The notes beneath the pieces are model-generated. The model saw only the letters and a program-made list of their open reading frames with translations. It searched no databases and had not been told where the DNA came from. Below, in pieces: positions 23,027 to 31,205 of a DNA stretch of 33,115 bases (within the stretch, counting starts at the first letter, position 1; each line of letters opens with the position of its first letter). Origin of the DNA: JBDSRX01 sp047445235 (GTDB lineage: Bacteria > Patescibacteriota > Dojkabacteria > J137). Location of the stretch: NCBI GenBank assembly GCA_047445235.1, contig JBLGEO010000053.1, positions 1 through 33,115 on the forward strand, read 5' to 3'. A program made the translations under genes and the position numbers.

Positions 23027-23119
23027 TTTCCTACGCTCAGTAATTTCAAATCAGTCAATAATCTTGTAAAATAAATTTAATACTTAATACTATCTATATA
23101 AAATTAAAAAATTTTCGGT

Positions 23120-24112
23120 ATGAAAAAAAGAATATTAACAGGTGATAGACCTACAGGACCTCTTCACCTAGGACACTATTTAGGTTCTGTACACAATAGA
23201 GCTTTACTTCAAGATGAGTACGATCTATTTCTTTTGATAGCAGATGTTCAAGCATTAACAGACAATTACGATAATCCAGAGAAAGTTAGAGATAACATTT
23301 ATCAAGTAGCTCAGGATAATATTGCATGTGGAGTTGACCCAGAGAAGACAACAATTTTAGTCCAATCCATGATTCCAGAAATTGCAGAACTGACTGTATT
23401 TTTTATGAATTTAGTTACTCATAACGAAATTCTAAGAAATCCAACTGTGAAAACAGAAGTAAAAGCTAAAAATATGGAAGATTCTACTCCATTTGGTTTT
23501 GTTGCATATCCTGTTAGTCAGGCAGCAGACATTTTGACATTTAGATCAGATTTAGTTCCAGTTGGAATTGATCAGGCGCCAATGATTGAACTTGCAAGAG
23601 AAATTGGAAAAAGATTTAATAAAACTTATAAAACAGAAATATTCCATGCGGTACAAGGAAAGTTTGGCTTACCAAAAAACTTAGTAGGAACAGACGGAGA
23701 TGCAAAAATGAGTAAATCTAAAGGAAATACTATAAATTTAATTGATGACGAAGAAACAGTAAGAGCAAAAGTAAAGAAAATGTATACCGATCCAAATAGA
23801 GTTAGACCAACTGATCCAGGAAGAGTTGAAGGTAATCCAGTATTTATTTATCACGATTACTTCAATACAAATTTGGAAGAAGTAAATAACCTTAAAGAAA
23901 GATATATAAAAGGACAAGTTGGTGACGTTGAAGTTAAAGAAAAGTTAGCAATTGCTATAAACTTATTTTTAGACCCAATTAGAGAAAGAAGAAAACTTTA
24001 CCCAATGGATAAAGTTAAAGAAATTGTTATGGAAGGAACAAAGAAAGCTCAGTTAGAAGCTGCTGAGACAATGAGAATGGTAAAAGAAGCAATGAAAATT
24101 AACTATTTTTAA
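23120..24112 (+). CDS. trpS: Tryptophanyl-tRNA synthetase
   Basis: 330 residues, normal for a bacterial TrpRS. Charges tRNA-Trp. Class I signatures: the HIGH-equivalent PLHLGHYLGS (15-23), the GDRPTGPLHLG start typical of TrpRS, the VPVGIDQ block, and the KMSKS loop GDAKMSKSKGN (Lys196-Ser200). Complete at both ends. The ATG has no Shine-Dalgarno upstream (TTTTCGGTATG). The last codons (NYF and stop) fall inside the first unit of a 23-bp tandem repeat that extends past the gene, so its C-terminus is set by the repeat. Confidence 0.97.
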   Translation: MKKRILTGDRPTGPLHLGHYLGSVHNRALLQDEYDLFLLIADVQALTDNYDNPEKVRDNIYQVAQDNIACGVDPEKTTILVQSMIPEIAELTVFFMNLVTHNEILRNPTVKTEVKAKNMEDSTPFGFVAYPVSQAADILTFRSDLVPVGIDQAPMIELAREIGKRFNKTYKTEIFHAVQGKFGLPKNLVGTDGDAKMSKSKGNTINLIDDEETVRAKVKKMYTDPNRVRPTDPGRVEGNPVFIYHDYFNTNLEEVNNLKERYIKGQVGDVEVKEKLAIAINLFLDPIRERRKLYPMDKVKEIVMEGTKKAQLEAAETMRMVKEAMKINYF

Positions 24113-24158
24113 TAGTTCGAATTAACTATTTTTAATAGTTCGAATTAACTATTTTTAA
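24097..24158 (+). repeat. 23-bp tandem palindromic repeat at the trpS 3' end, 2.7 units
   Basis: Units at 24097-24119 and 24120-24142 are identical; a third stops at 24158. Each contains AACTAT-TTTTA-ATAGTT, a 6-pair hairpin. The first unit includes the trpS stop codon. The hairpins are AT-only and followed by A-runs, so termination is possible but weak. Confidence 0.85.
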
Positions 24159-24167
24159 AAAATTTTG

Positions 24168-24995
24168 ATGTCAGTTATAGACTTTATTGAGAAATATGAA
24201 GATCAAACGGGAAAGACCCCTCTGGAGAGGTTTGAGAGAATCCGAAGGATTTTAAGAACACAACCTATAGATTCTGAGTATTTTTCTTGGGAAATGAATT
24301 TTAAATTTGCCCAAAACTCTGCTGCGCAATTAATAATTTTTGCAAATTTGATTTTGGAGTATAAATCTTTCAAGAAAGTTTACGACTATTTAATAAGTCC
24401 AGAGTATGGAAAAGCAGGGTTACAAGCTTTAGAAGCAGGTCACAAAAGTGATGTTTCTATTATAGCTATTGCTGGAGCTTTTAGTGATACCAGAAGAATC
24501 TTAGATACTAATGGAGGCAAGGTAACTATCGAGTTGAAAGAGAAGATTGTAAGTATAACAAGTATTAATTTCCTTTTGAGTTCCTTAAATCTCCTTTATA
24601 GATTACTAGGATCAGAGCAAGTCTTTGGTACATTATTTGCAGACCAAGTAGAAACCAACAGTGTAACAAACTTTAAGAACGATGTTACTTATATTGATGA
24701 TATCGAGATTTTCTTACAGTCAACTATTTATAATTCAATTGGTTTAGACGACGGCACCCCACTTTTAGATCTAGATACTATTAGCGAAAGACTGGATGAA
24801 GCTGCAATATATTGTATTGGGACTCAACAAACTTTTTACGATGGAATGGTATTAGATAGAGGCAAAAGGAGAGGAAGTTCTCAAATGACTCCTGAATTCA
24901 AAGTGCTTTACGATCGAATTAACAAAGATTTGAGAGATATTTTAGATTACCCTGAATTTAATAATAGACTAGATAAACCTGACAGTAATGTCTAA
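24168..24995 (+). CDS. Hypothetical protein, soluble helical
   Basis: 275 residues from ATG 24168 (a TTG one codon upstream could also start it). No family recognised. No membrane segment. The N-terminus (VIDFIEKYEDQTGKTPLERF) and the middle are helical with many Ile/Leu/Ser; the block LDDGTPLLDLDTISERLDEA and a basic GKRRGSSQMTPE near residue 240 stand out. No recognisable catalytic motif. It sits between trpS and gatB, 55 bases after trpS and 33 before gatB, and both neighbours have promoter-like boxes, so operon membership is unclear. Confidence 0.65.
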   Translation: MSVIDFIEKYEDQTGKTPLERFERIRRILRTQPIDSEYFSWEMNFKFAQNSAAQLIIFANLILEYKSFKKVYDYLISPEYGKAGLQALEAGHKSDVSIIAIAGAFSDTRRILDTNGGKVTIELKEKIVSITSINFLLSSLNLLYRLLGSEQVFGTLFADQVETNSVTNFKNDVTYIDDIEIFLQSTIYNSIGLDDGTPLLDLDTISERLDEAAIYCIGTQQTFYDGMVLDRGKRRGSSQMTPEFKVLYDRINKDLRDILDYPEFNNRLDKPDSNV

Positions 24996-25028
24996 GTTTA
25001 GTATACTCAAAATGATTATTAAACAAAT

Positions 25029-26483
25029 ATGTACTCACCAGTTGTTGGACTTGAAATTCATCTTCAGGTAAAAACTAAATCTAAAATGTTTTGTAGATGC
25101 AAGTCCAATTACTTTGATGACGCACCGAATACTAATGTTTGTCCTGTATGTTTCGGGCTGCCAGGTGCACTCCCAGTTCCAAATGAAGAAGCTTTTAAGA
25201 AAGCAGTGGCTTTAGCATTATCTTTAGGGTGTACTATCAATCAAAAAACAAAATTTGACAGAAAAAACTATTTTTACCCAGATCTTCCAAAGGGATATCA
25301 AATTTCACAATACGATCAACCTATTGGTGTTGATGGATTTGTGGAAATCGAAGTGGAAGGTGATGCAAGAAGAATAAGAATCCAAAGAGTTCATATCGAA
25401 GAAGATACTGCAAAATCAATGCATTCTGAAGGAGACACAACATTAATTGACTTCAATAAATCTGGCGTACCGCTAATAGAAATTGTTACTCAGCCTGATT
25501 TTGAAAGTACAGAAGAAGTAATTCTATTTGCAAAAAGACTAAGACAGATTGTTAGATACCTTGATGTTAGTGACGCAGAAATGCAAAAAGGACAAATGAG
25601 ATTTGAATTGAATATTAGTGTTCGATCTGATGATCTACCAAAAGGACAGCTGCCTGATTATAAAGTAGAAGTAAAAAATATTGGCTCTATTTCTGTTTTA
25701 GAGAAAGTTTTGAATTTTGAAGTAGAAAGACAATCTAAAATTCTTGAAACTGGAACTAAACCTATTCAGGAAACCAGAGGTTTAAAAGATATGACCGGAG
25801 AAACTCTTTCCCAGAGAGTTAAAGAAGAAGCATCTGACTATAGATATTTCCCAGAGCCAGACATTGCTCCAATAGTTATTAGTGATGAAATGATTGCACA
25901 GATAAAATACTCTGCGCCAGAATTGCCTGCTGATAGAAAGAAACGGTACAAAGCACTCGGTTTAGAAAATCAACAAGCAGATATATTCATTGAGGACATG
26001 GAAAAAGGTAATTGGTTTGATAGTATCGTTAAAAATTTTTCAGAAGACAAAAAGAGAGCTTTTGCTTTGTCACTGGCTCGATGGCTGACAGGCGAACTAT
26101 CAGGTCAACTAGTTAGAAGAAATATGATTGTTAGAGACTTGCCTATTACTCCAAATGACTTTATCACTATATTTAGTTTAATCGAGAGTAATGAAATTTC
26201 AGGCACAATTGCTAAACAAGTATTCGAAGAAATTATTGATACTAATGGAGCAAAGACTGCGAATGAAATTATTCAAGAGAAGAACTTAATTCAAATATCA
26301 GATTCTTCTGAGGTTGAGGGTATCGTAAATACAGTGATCGCTGAAAATGGAAAGATTATTGAAGATATGAAGAAAAATCCAAACGCAATCAAGTTCCTGG
26401 TAGGACAAGTAATGAAAGCTTCTAAAGGTAAAGTCAATCCTAAAGTTGCAGAGGAAGAATTACAAAAAAAGCTAAGTATATGA
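25029..26483 (+). CDS. gatB: Asp/Glu-tRNA amidotransferase subunit B
   Basis: 484 residues, standard. With GatA and GatC it converts Glu-tRNA-Gln and/or Asp-tRNA-Asn to the amidated forms. Blocks seen: VVGLEIHLQ, a zinc site with Cys22, Cys24, Cys38 and Cys41 (FCRC ... VCPVC), GLPGALPVPN, KFDRKNYFYPDLPKGYQISQ, the HIEEDTAKS loop, MRFELNISVR, the YRYFPEPD hallmark, and the C-terminal YqeY-like helical domain. gatA and gatC are not in this window. A TATACT box lies about 20 bases upstream. The TGA stop overlaps the next ATG (ATGA), coupling it to the Nudix gene and showing that TGA is a stop in this genome. Confidence 0.97.
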   Translation: MYSPVVGLEIHLQVKTKSKMFCRCKSNYFDDAPNTNVCPVCFGLPGALPVPNEEAFKKAVALALSLGCTINQKTKFDRKNYFYPDLPKGYQISQYDQPIGVDGFVEIEVEGDARRIRIQRVHIEEDTAKSMHSEGDTTLIDFNKSGVPLIEIVTQPDFESTEEVILFAKRLRQIVRYLDVSDAEMQKGQMRFELNISVRSDDLPKGQLPDYKVEVKNIGSISVLEKVLNFEVERQSKILETGTKPIQETRGLKDMTGETLSQRVKEEASDYRYFPEPDIAPIVISDEMIAQIKYSAPELPADRKKRYKALGLENQQADIFIEDMEKGNWFDSIVKNFSEDKKRAFALSLARWLTGELSGQLVRRNMIVRDLPITPNDFITIFSLIESNEISGTIAKQVFEEIIDTNGAKTANEIIQEKNLIQISDSSEVEGIVNTVIAENGKIIEDMKKNPNAIKFLVGQVMKASKGKVNPKVAEEELQKKLSI

Positions 26484-26893
26484 ATCCTGATATTATAAAA
26501 ATTTCTGCATTATCTATTAAAGATAAAAAAGTTCTTTTAGTTAAAGCAGAAGGTAAAGATTTCTGGTCTTCACTTGGAGGAAAAATTGAGAACAATGAGG
26601 AGCATGTTGAATGTTTAAAAAGAGAAATAAAAGAAGAAATTAATTTAAATTTAGTTTCGGCAACACTTTATTTGGAAGCTCCTATTGTACCAACAGATAA
26701 TAATGATGGTAGAACTATTAAAAACTTCTTTTATATAGTAGAAACGTCTGGTGAGACGCAATTGAACCCTGATGATCAGATCAAAGAATATAAATGGCTT
26801 TCTAAAGATGAGTTTGTGAATCGAGATTTTAAAATTGGAACAGCATTAGAAAGATTTGCTATTCCAAAGCTAATAAAAGATGGATTAATTTAA
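26480..26893 (+). CDS. Nudix hydrolase
   Basis: 137 residues. The Nudix box GGKIENNEEHVECLKREIKE continues EINLNL and matches GX5EX7REUXEEXGU with the metal-binding REIKEE core; only the late Gly is Asn. Hydrolyses a nucleoside diphosphate linked to some group; candidates include oxidised dNTPs (MutT-like) or ADP-ribose, undecidable here. Contains the expected strand before the box (ISALSIKDKKVLLVKAEGKD) and an aromatic C-terminal part (EYKWLSKDEF). It begins within the gatB stop region by a 4-base overlap (ATGA), so it is translationally coupled to gatB. Confidence 0.93.
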   Translation: MNPDIIKISALSIKDKKVLLVKAEGKDFWSSLGGKIENNEEHVECLKREIKEEINLNLVSATLYLEAPIVPTDNNDGRTIKNFFYIVETSGETQLNPDDQIKEYKWLSKDEFVNRDFKIGTALERFAIPKLIKDGLI

Positions 26894-26909
26894 TTGAGTA
26901 TTTATAAAC

Positions 26910-27092
26910 ATGACTTCAGGACAAATTTTAAGATTTATAATCCCTGTTGCAATTATCTACATACTTGGATTAGTAGTTCCATACACTATACTAAGTAATG
27001 CGAATCTTAGTGCTGGAAACACAAATTTAGCAATAGTGCAGACTTATATAGATAGTTTAATGGTAAGCCAGCCAGCCAGCTCCCCTGTTTAG
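26910..27092 (+). CDS. Small single-pass membrane protein
   Basis: 60 residues: a short polar start, one strongly hydrophobic helix at about 7-28 (LRFIIPVAIIYILGLVVPYT), then a polar Asn/Ser/Thr tail ending in SQPASSPV. N-in/C-out is likely. No family recognised; it could be a subunit or scaffold of a membrane complex, but I see no evidence for a partner. It starts 16 bases after the Nudix stop on the same strand. Short, so moderately uncertain. Confidence 0.55.
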   Translation: MTSGQILRFIIPVAIIYILGLVVPYTILSNANLSAGNTNLAIVQTYIDSLMVSQPASSPV

Positions 27093-27137
27093 TTTGTACA
27101 CTCGAATTCACTAGAATAATAAAGCATTCTGGGAGAC

Positions 27138-27164
27138 TTTACATCAATTCCTCTATGATATACT
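27138..27164 (+). promoter_or_regulatory. Promoter-like element ahead of the DUF4012-GT cassette
   Basis: TTTACA (27138-27143) and TATACT (27159-27164) preceded by TGA. The 15-bp spacer is short, but the TGn extension may compensate. A 97-base leader containing the tandem repeat would result. Confidence 0.45.
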
Positions 27165-27180
27165 ATGAGGAGCACTTTAA

Positions 27181-27250
27181 CTATTACAAAGTAACAAGAT
27201 TTTCCTTATTACAAAGTAACAAGATTTTCCTTATTACAAAGTAACAAGCT
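27181..27250 (+). repeat. 25-bp tandem repeat, 2.8 units, before the DUF4012 gene
   Basis: Units start at 27181, 27206 and 27231 and share ATTACAAAGTAACAAG; the third diverges after 20 bases and ends 11 bases before the ATG at 27262. Bases 27231-27250 are the exact reverse complement of 30826-30845. Each unit can form a short TTAC/GTAA hairpin. Confidence 0.85.
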
Positions 27251-27261
27251 CCGCTTATTAA

Positions 27262-29505
27262 ATGAAAGCCCAGTCTATAAAAATAATTAAAAAAGAGAAT
27301 AATAGACCAGAAGTGGTTTCAGATGATAGTATGGATCCTGTTTCTCTTCAAGGTCTAGAGAAAGACGGAAGAAGCAGCATTAGAATGAATCTTCGAACTC
27401 AAGACCCAATTTCACCAAGAAGAAAGAAACTTAAGAAACTTGCGTGGAGTTTCCTTTTTGTTAGTGTATTTATGGGTGTAATTGTTGCAGGTTTACTTAT
27501 TTACTTTGTATTAATCCCTGCTCAAAGAATTTTAGGTTATGTAGATTCTATGCAGACCTCAGTAGTATCTCTACTGGGAGATTTTAAAAATAAAGATTTA
27601 TCAAATATAGATAGTTATTTTAAGAACTTCGAGACAAACCTAAATAACATTGATGGTGAGCTTTCTAGATATGAGTTTTTAAAAAACTGGGATCAGACGA
27701 AAGGATATTACGATAACTTCCAAGTTGGAAGAACAATACTTGCAAAGGCAGATAATCTTACACAGAAAATTCTACCAAAGTTAAAAACAACTTTACATGC
27801 AACTGGATTTAAAATAGATCCAGCAGAACCAGCCCCACCTGTTGCAGATGCCAATGGACTTTATCCAGACGGAACAAAGGCTCCTAGTACTTTAAACCTA
27901 ATTCTAAAAGAATTACCAGCATATCTAAACCTATATAACGAAATCGATCCAGATATTAAAGACATAATGGCTGATTTTAAGAAAATAAATATTGACTACA
28001 TTCCAAATGTTGGAGGTAAGGATTTAAAAGGTACTGTCACAAAAATAGATGATTTCATTGACGAATATCCTACGCTTTCTTCAGAGACTCTTAACTTCTT
28101 GAAGTTTATTCCAGAAATTATTGGATCAAACCAAGAAAAAACTTATTTGATAGTATTACAGAACGAAGTTGAGATGAGAGGTTCCGGAGGAATTATTACT
28201 GCATTTGGAACTGCAAAAGTTAAAGACGGAGAATTTGTTGATGGAATTTCTTTGCAAGACAGTTGGAACCTACAACTTTACCTTTGGACTCTCGGATTAC
28301 CAATGCCTCATAATAATATTTATGGACAAGCATACTTAATGAATTCAGGTTGTGGATCTACAGAGGCAAGAGCTCAGGATGTTGCAATGTATCCTGATTT
28401 ACATGAGAGTATGAATCTTTTCAAAGATTATTACGATATTGCCCACGAAAATAACCCTACGGATTACCCAGGTTACGACCATATGGTAATTCTTAACTTT
28501 ACATTCGCTCAGAATTTATTAGGCTTAGTTCAACCATTAACAGTCGATCCATTTGGTGAGGTTACTGCTGATAATCTTTTCAGCTTTATTAAGGCAGAAA
28601 CAGATGATCCAAAATATCATGGATTTAATAAAGACAGAAAACAAATATTACAAGAAATTGGAGATGCAGCTAAAAAGAAATTATTCGATCTTCCAATTAA
28701 TGAAATGCCTAAAGTTATTAAGACTTTGATTAGCTCGTTCCAAGCAAAGGATATTGCACTTGAATCTCCTAATCCAGATGTCCAAGCATTCTTCGATCAA
28801 TATGGAATGAGTGCTAGAACTGTTAAAGACTATACTGGTGATTATTTCCAATTCAACGAAGCTCAAAACTGCGCACTTAAACTAAATAAATGGGTTAGAG
28901 ATAGTGTTTATAACCAGGTAGATATCTCGGATACCGGACATATAGATAGAACAACCTGGGTATCTTGGACACAACCTAAAATTTATGATGACTCTCTTGG
29001 AGGTCAATATTCTGATTCCTTACAGTTCTCTTATAGGGCATGGGTGAGATTCTTCTTCCCTAATGGAACAACAAATATATCTTCGGATGGATACTCAAGA
29101 TCAGGTTATTTATACTACTACCCTCAAGAATACCATGACGATATTATGGATAAGGATGTAAGTGATAATATAATCTGGTTCGATCATAGAAGATTTTCTG
29201 ATGCAGACCCAATCGAAAAGCAGCAAATAAATGTTAACTACGCTCTACCTGATAGTATTAACTACTTGAAAGATGGTAAATATACATTAATTGTTCAGAA
29301 ACACCCTGGAAAGTCTTGGGGTGAAGAAAACGAAGTATTAATAAGCTTCAATGGGCAAAAGTATGACATCAAATTTACACTAGATAGAGATAAGATCTTA
29401 ACCTTCAAGAACGGAATAATAACCGTAGATAACTACGACAAGAGCCTCGATTGGGTTAACAACATTGTAGACAGAATCCCTTGGGATAGTATAAAAAAAC
29501 CATAA
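27262..29505 (+). CDS. Membrane-anchored DUF4012 protein
   Basis: 747 residues. Cytoplasmic basic tail of about 60 residues (ending SPRRKKLKKLAW), one membrane helix at about 63-88, then a large outer region: helical to about 160, and a DUF4012 core with FIPEIIGSNQEKTYLIVLQ followed by NEVEMRGSGGIITAFG and KVKDGEFVDGISLQDS. A C-terminal beta-rich part (about 560-747) follows. The family is abundant in CPR and sits near polysaccharide genes; the immediately following glycosyltransferase fits an envelope-glycan role, such as ligation or attachment of glycopolymers, which is inference. The two DUF4012 proteins of the window share the core motif but not the N-terminal domain. Confidence 0.88.
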   Translation: MKAQSIKIIKKENNRPEVVSDDSMDPVSLQGLEKDGRSSIRMNLRTQDPISPRRKKLKKLAWSFLFVSVFMGVIVAGLLIYFVLIPAQRILGYVDSMQTSVVSLLGDFKNKDLSNIDSYFKNFETNLNNIDGELSRYEFLKNWDQTKGYYDNFQVGRTILAKADNLTQKILPKLKTTLHATGFKIDPAEPAPPVADANGLYPDGTKAPSTLNLILKELPAYLNLYNEIDPDIKDIMADFKKINIDYIPNVGGKDLKGTVTKIDDFIDEYPTLSSETLNFLKFIPEIIGSNQEKTYLIVLQNEVEMRGSGGIITAFGTAKVKDGEFVDGISLQDSWNLQLYLWTLGLPMPHNNIYGQAYLMNSGCGSTEARAQDVAMYPDLHESMNLFKDYYDIAHENNPTDYPGYDHMVILNFTFAQNLLGLVQPLTVDPFGEVTADNLFSFIKAETDDPKYHGFNKDRKQILQEIGDAAKKKLFDLPINEMPKVIKTLISSFQAKDIALESPNPDVQAFFDQYGMSARTVKDYTGDYFQFNEAQNCALKLNKWVRDSVYNQVDISDTGHIDRTTWVSWTQPKIYDDSLGGQYSDSLQFSYRAWVRFFFPNGTTNISSDGYSRSGYLYYYPQEYHDDIMDKDVSDNIIWFDHRRFSDADPIEKQQINVNYALPDSINYLKDGKYTLIVQKHPGKSWGEENEVLISFNGQKYDIKFTLDRDKILTFKNGIITVDNYDKSLDWVNNIVDRIPWDSIKKP

Positions 29506-29507
29506 TC

Positions 29508-29516
29508 TGATATAAT
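29508..29516 (+). promoter_or_regulatory. Extended -10 element ahead of the glycosyltransferase
   Basis: TGATATAAT with TATAAT at 29511-29516, 6 bases before the ATG at 29523, so a transcript from here would be leaderless. Only 17 bases separate it from the previous stop, so readthrough from the DUF4012 gene is equally possible. Confidence 0.5.
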
Positions 29517-29522
29517 CGAGTC

Positions 29523-30842
29523 ATGGTTAATACGCCCACAGAACAAAAGAAGTCTATTTTAATCGATGTAACCTTTCTTTTTGACCAGTACTCTAAAAGA
29601 GGAATAGGTGTTTACGGCAGAAATGTTGTAAAAAGAATTGTGCTTCAACTTATAGATGAGGAAGAACTGGAGATAAATCTTTTTGGATTTTTAAATTTAC
29701 ATCAAAATTTAATTGCATTAGGATTTTCACAATTTCAGATTGAAGAGATTGGAAACAAGGTGAATTTCTATACTTTAGGCGAGGCGTTTCCTTCATCACT
29801 AAGTAATTTAGTGAGTTGGAGAAAGATGTTTATTCCAATAATTGAGAAAGTAAAACCAGATATTTATTTTGCATCCCATTTTGAAAGAGGCCTTCCATCC
29901 ACAAAATTTTTAAACAGACCACTAATCCACAAACCTAAAACTGTTGTAATGGCTCACGATGCTATTCCATTGGTATTAAATAAGTATTCACAAAAAGGAT
30001 ACATTCAAAATCAATTGAAAGGTCAGTTCTTTAAATTTATGTGGAGCGGAGTTAGAAATGCAGACCTAGTTTTAACAAATTCAAATTTTTCTAAAGGTGA
30101 CTTAGTAAACTATGGAAAGATTGATGAATCTAAAATTAAAGTTATATATTTAGGAATTGATAAAGATTTCTTTGATGGTAGGAAAGTTTTTAATAAAGAT
30201 TTAATTGATGCTACTCTTGCTGCTTATCATTTGAAAGATAAGAACTACTTTTTTTATGACAGTGGATTCGAAGCAAATAAATCTACACCTGAACTTTTAA
30301 ATGTATTTAAAGGAATTTTGGATTTGAATGATACAAAACTTCCTGATACTCTTGTAGTTACAGGAGGTGACTTCCACAAAGGTGCTGGAAAAGAAATCAG
30401 AGCTCGATCTATTCTAGGAGATATGTTTTTAAGAAATGCCAGGAAATTAGGTTTAATTGAAAATATTGTTGCTACAGATAAAGTAACAGAAAACCATTTA
30501 ATTGAATTACTGATTGAATCTAAAGCATATATAAATTTATCCAGTTATGAGGGATTTAGCTTTGGCCCATTGCAAGCAATGGCTGCAAGAATACCTGCAA
30601 TAGCTGCAAACTCTTCTTGTACTCCAGAAGTTACAGATGGTGGAGCGTATTTAGTAGATTTAGAAAAATGTAAAGATTTAGAATCTGCTAAAACTGTTGC
30701 AAAAGATATTAAAGAACTATTACAGAGTAAAACCAAGCTTGCTAATCACTTGCGAATGGCACAAGAAATTGCAAGGAAATATAATTGGGATACCACTGTT
30801 AACGAAACATTAAAGGAGATAAGCAAGCTTGTTACTTTGTAA
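29523..30842 (+). CDS. GT4-type glycosyltransferase
   Basis: 439 residues with a GT-B fold. N-terminal domain: RGIGVYGRNVVKR (glycine-rich acceptor-side loop), VVMAHDAIP, and LVLTNSNFSKGDLVN with the IKVIYLGID link to the second domain. C-terminal domain: YINLSSYEGFSFGPLQAMAA, then IPAIAANSSCTPEV, the donor-nucleotide region. GT4 enzymes usually show E-x7-E there; here the second position is Gln (E-GFSFGPL-Q), a possible change in donor binding. Transfers a sugar from an activated donor, substrate unknown. It follows the DUF4012 gene by 17 bases; the last codons (KLVTL and stop) lie inside an inverted copy of the repeat found upstream of that gene. Confidence 0.9.
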   Translation: MVNTPTEQKKSILIDVTFLFDQYSKRGIGVYGRNVVKRIVLQLIDEEELEINLFGFLNLHQNLIALGFSQFQIEEIGNKVNFYTLGEAFPSSLSNLVSWRKMFIPIIEKVKPDIYFASHFERGLPSTKFLNRPLIHKPKTVVMAHDAIPLVLNKYSQKGYIQNQLKGQFFKFMWSGVRNADLVLTNSNFSKGDLVNYGKIDESKIKVIYLGIDKDFFDGRKVFNKDLIDATLAAYHLKDKNYFFYDSGFEANKSTPELLNVFKGILDLNDTKLPDTLVVTGGDFHKGAGKEIRARSILGDMFLRNARKLGLIENIVATDKVTENHLIELLIESKAYINLSSYEGFSFGPLQAMAARIPAIAANSSCTPEVTDGGAYLVDLEKCKDLESAKTVAKDIKELLQSKTKLANHLRMAQEIARKYNWDTTVNETLKEISKLVTL

Positions 30843-30845
30843 TAA
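30826..30845 (-). repeat. Inverted copy of the 27231-27250 repeat
   Basis: Exact 20-base reverse complement of 27231-27250, overlapping the glycosyltransferase stop codon and reaching 3 bases beyond it. Confidence 0.85.
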
Positions 30846-30875
30846 AAAAACTAATCTAGATATTAAATTAACAAA

Positions 30876-31145
30876 ATGGATGGCATAGACCCGGCAGTTA
30901 AACAATATATAATATTCTCTTTAGTTATAGGAGTTATTATTGGTGTACTTGTTAATTTTATTCTAATTGAAGGGGTAAAAGGAAGCTTTGCATATGGATT
31001 TCCAATTGTTTTAAATGGTGTAGAAGGATTTGCAAACTTTTTAGATAGAGTGATAAATTCGATAATTCTTGGTGCTCTACTAACAATTCCAATATATCTT
31101 GGTTTGAAATATATTCAAACTGGAGGAAGAAGCGGAGGGATATAA
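30876..31145 (+). CDS. Small two-helix membrane protein
   Basis: 89 residues: hydrophobic helix 1 at about 11-32 (YIIFSLVIGVIIGVLVNFIL), a loop with GSFAYGFPIVLNGVEGF, helix 2 at about 62-82 (INSIILGALLTIPIYLGL), then a Gly/Arg tail. Both ends are likely cytoplasmic. No family recognised. Last gene of the DUF4012-glycosyltransferase unit (34 bases after the glycosyltransferase stop) and followed by a strong terminator, so probably co-transcribed; it may be a membrane partner, which is inference. Confidence 0.65.
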   Translation: MDGIDPAVKQYIIFSLVIGVIIGVLVNFILIEGVKGSFAYGFPIVLNGVEGFANFLDRVINSIILGALLTIPIYLGLKYIQTGGRSGGI

Positions 31146-31162
31146 TTTCTATAAACTAAAAG

Positions 31163-31190
31163 AACGAGCCACCCGAAAGGGTGGCTCGTT
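31163..31190. terminator. Strong bidirectional terminator with GAAA loop
   Basis: AACGAGCCACCC (31163-31174), loop GAAA, GGGTGGCTCGTT (31179-31190): 12 perfect pairs. It runs into TTTTAT on the plus strand and TTCTTTTA on the minus strand, ending both the small membrane gene and RNase J. Confidence 0.93.
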
Positions 31191-31205
31191 TTATATCAAT
31201 GACTA

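Noticed and set aside
22864..23119. T-box riboswitch ahead of trpS
   Set aside because: No T-box core sequence or terminator/antiterminator pair could be found in the spacer.
27181..27250. CRISPR-like array
   Set aside because: The units follow each other directly with no unique spacers, and no cas gene is near.
27181..30845. Insertion sequence or transposon with terminal inverted repeats
   Set aside because: The inverted repeats enclose DUF4012 and glycosyltransferase genes only; no transposase or integrase is present and no target duplication was seen.
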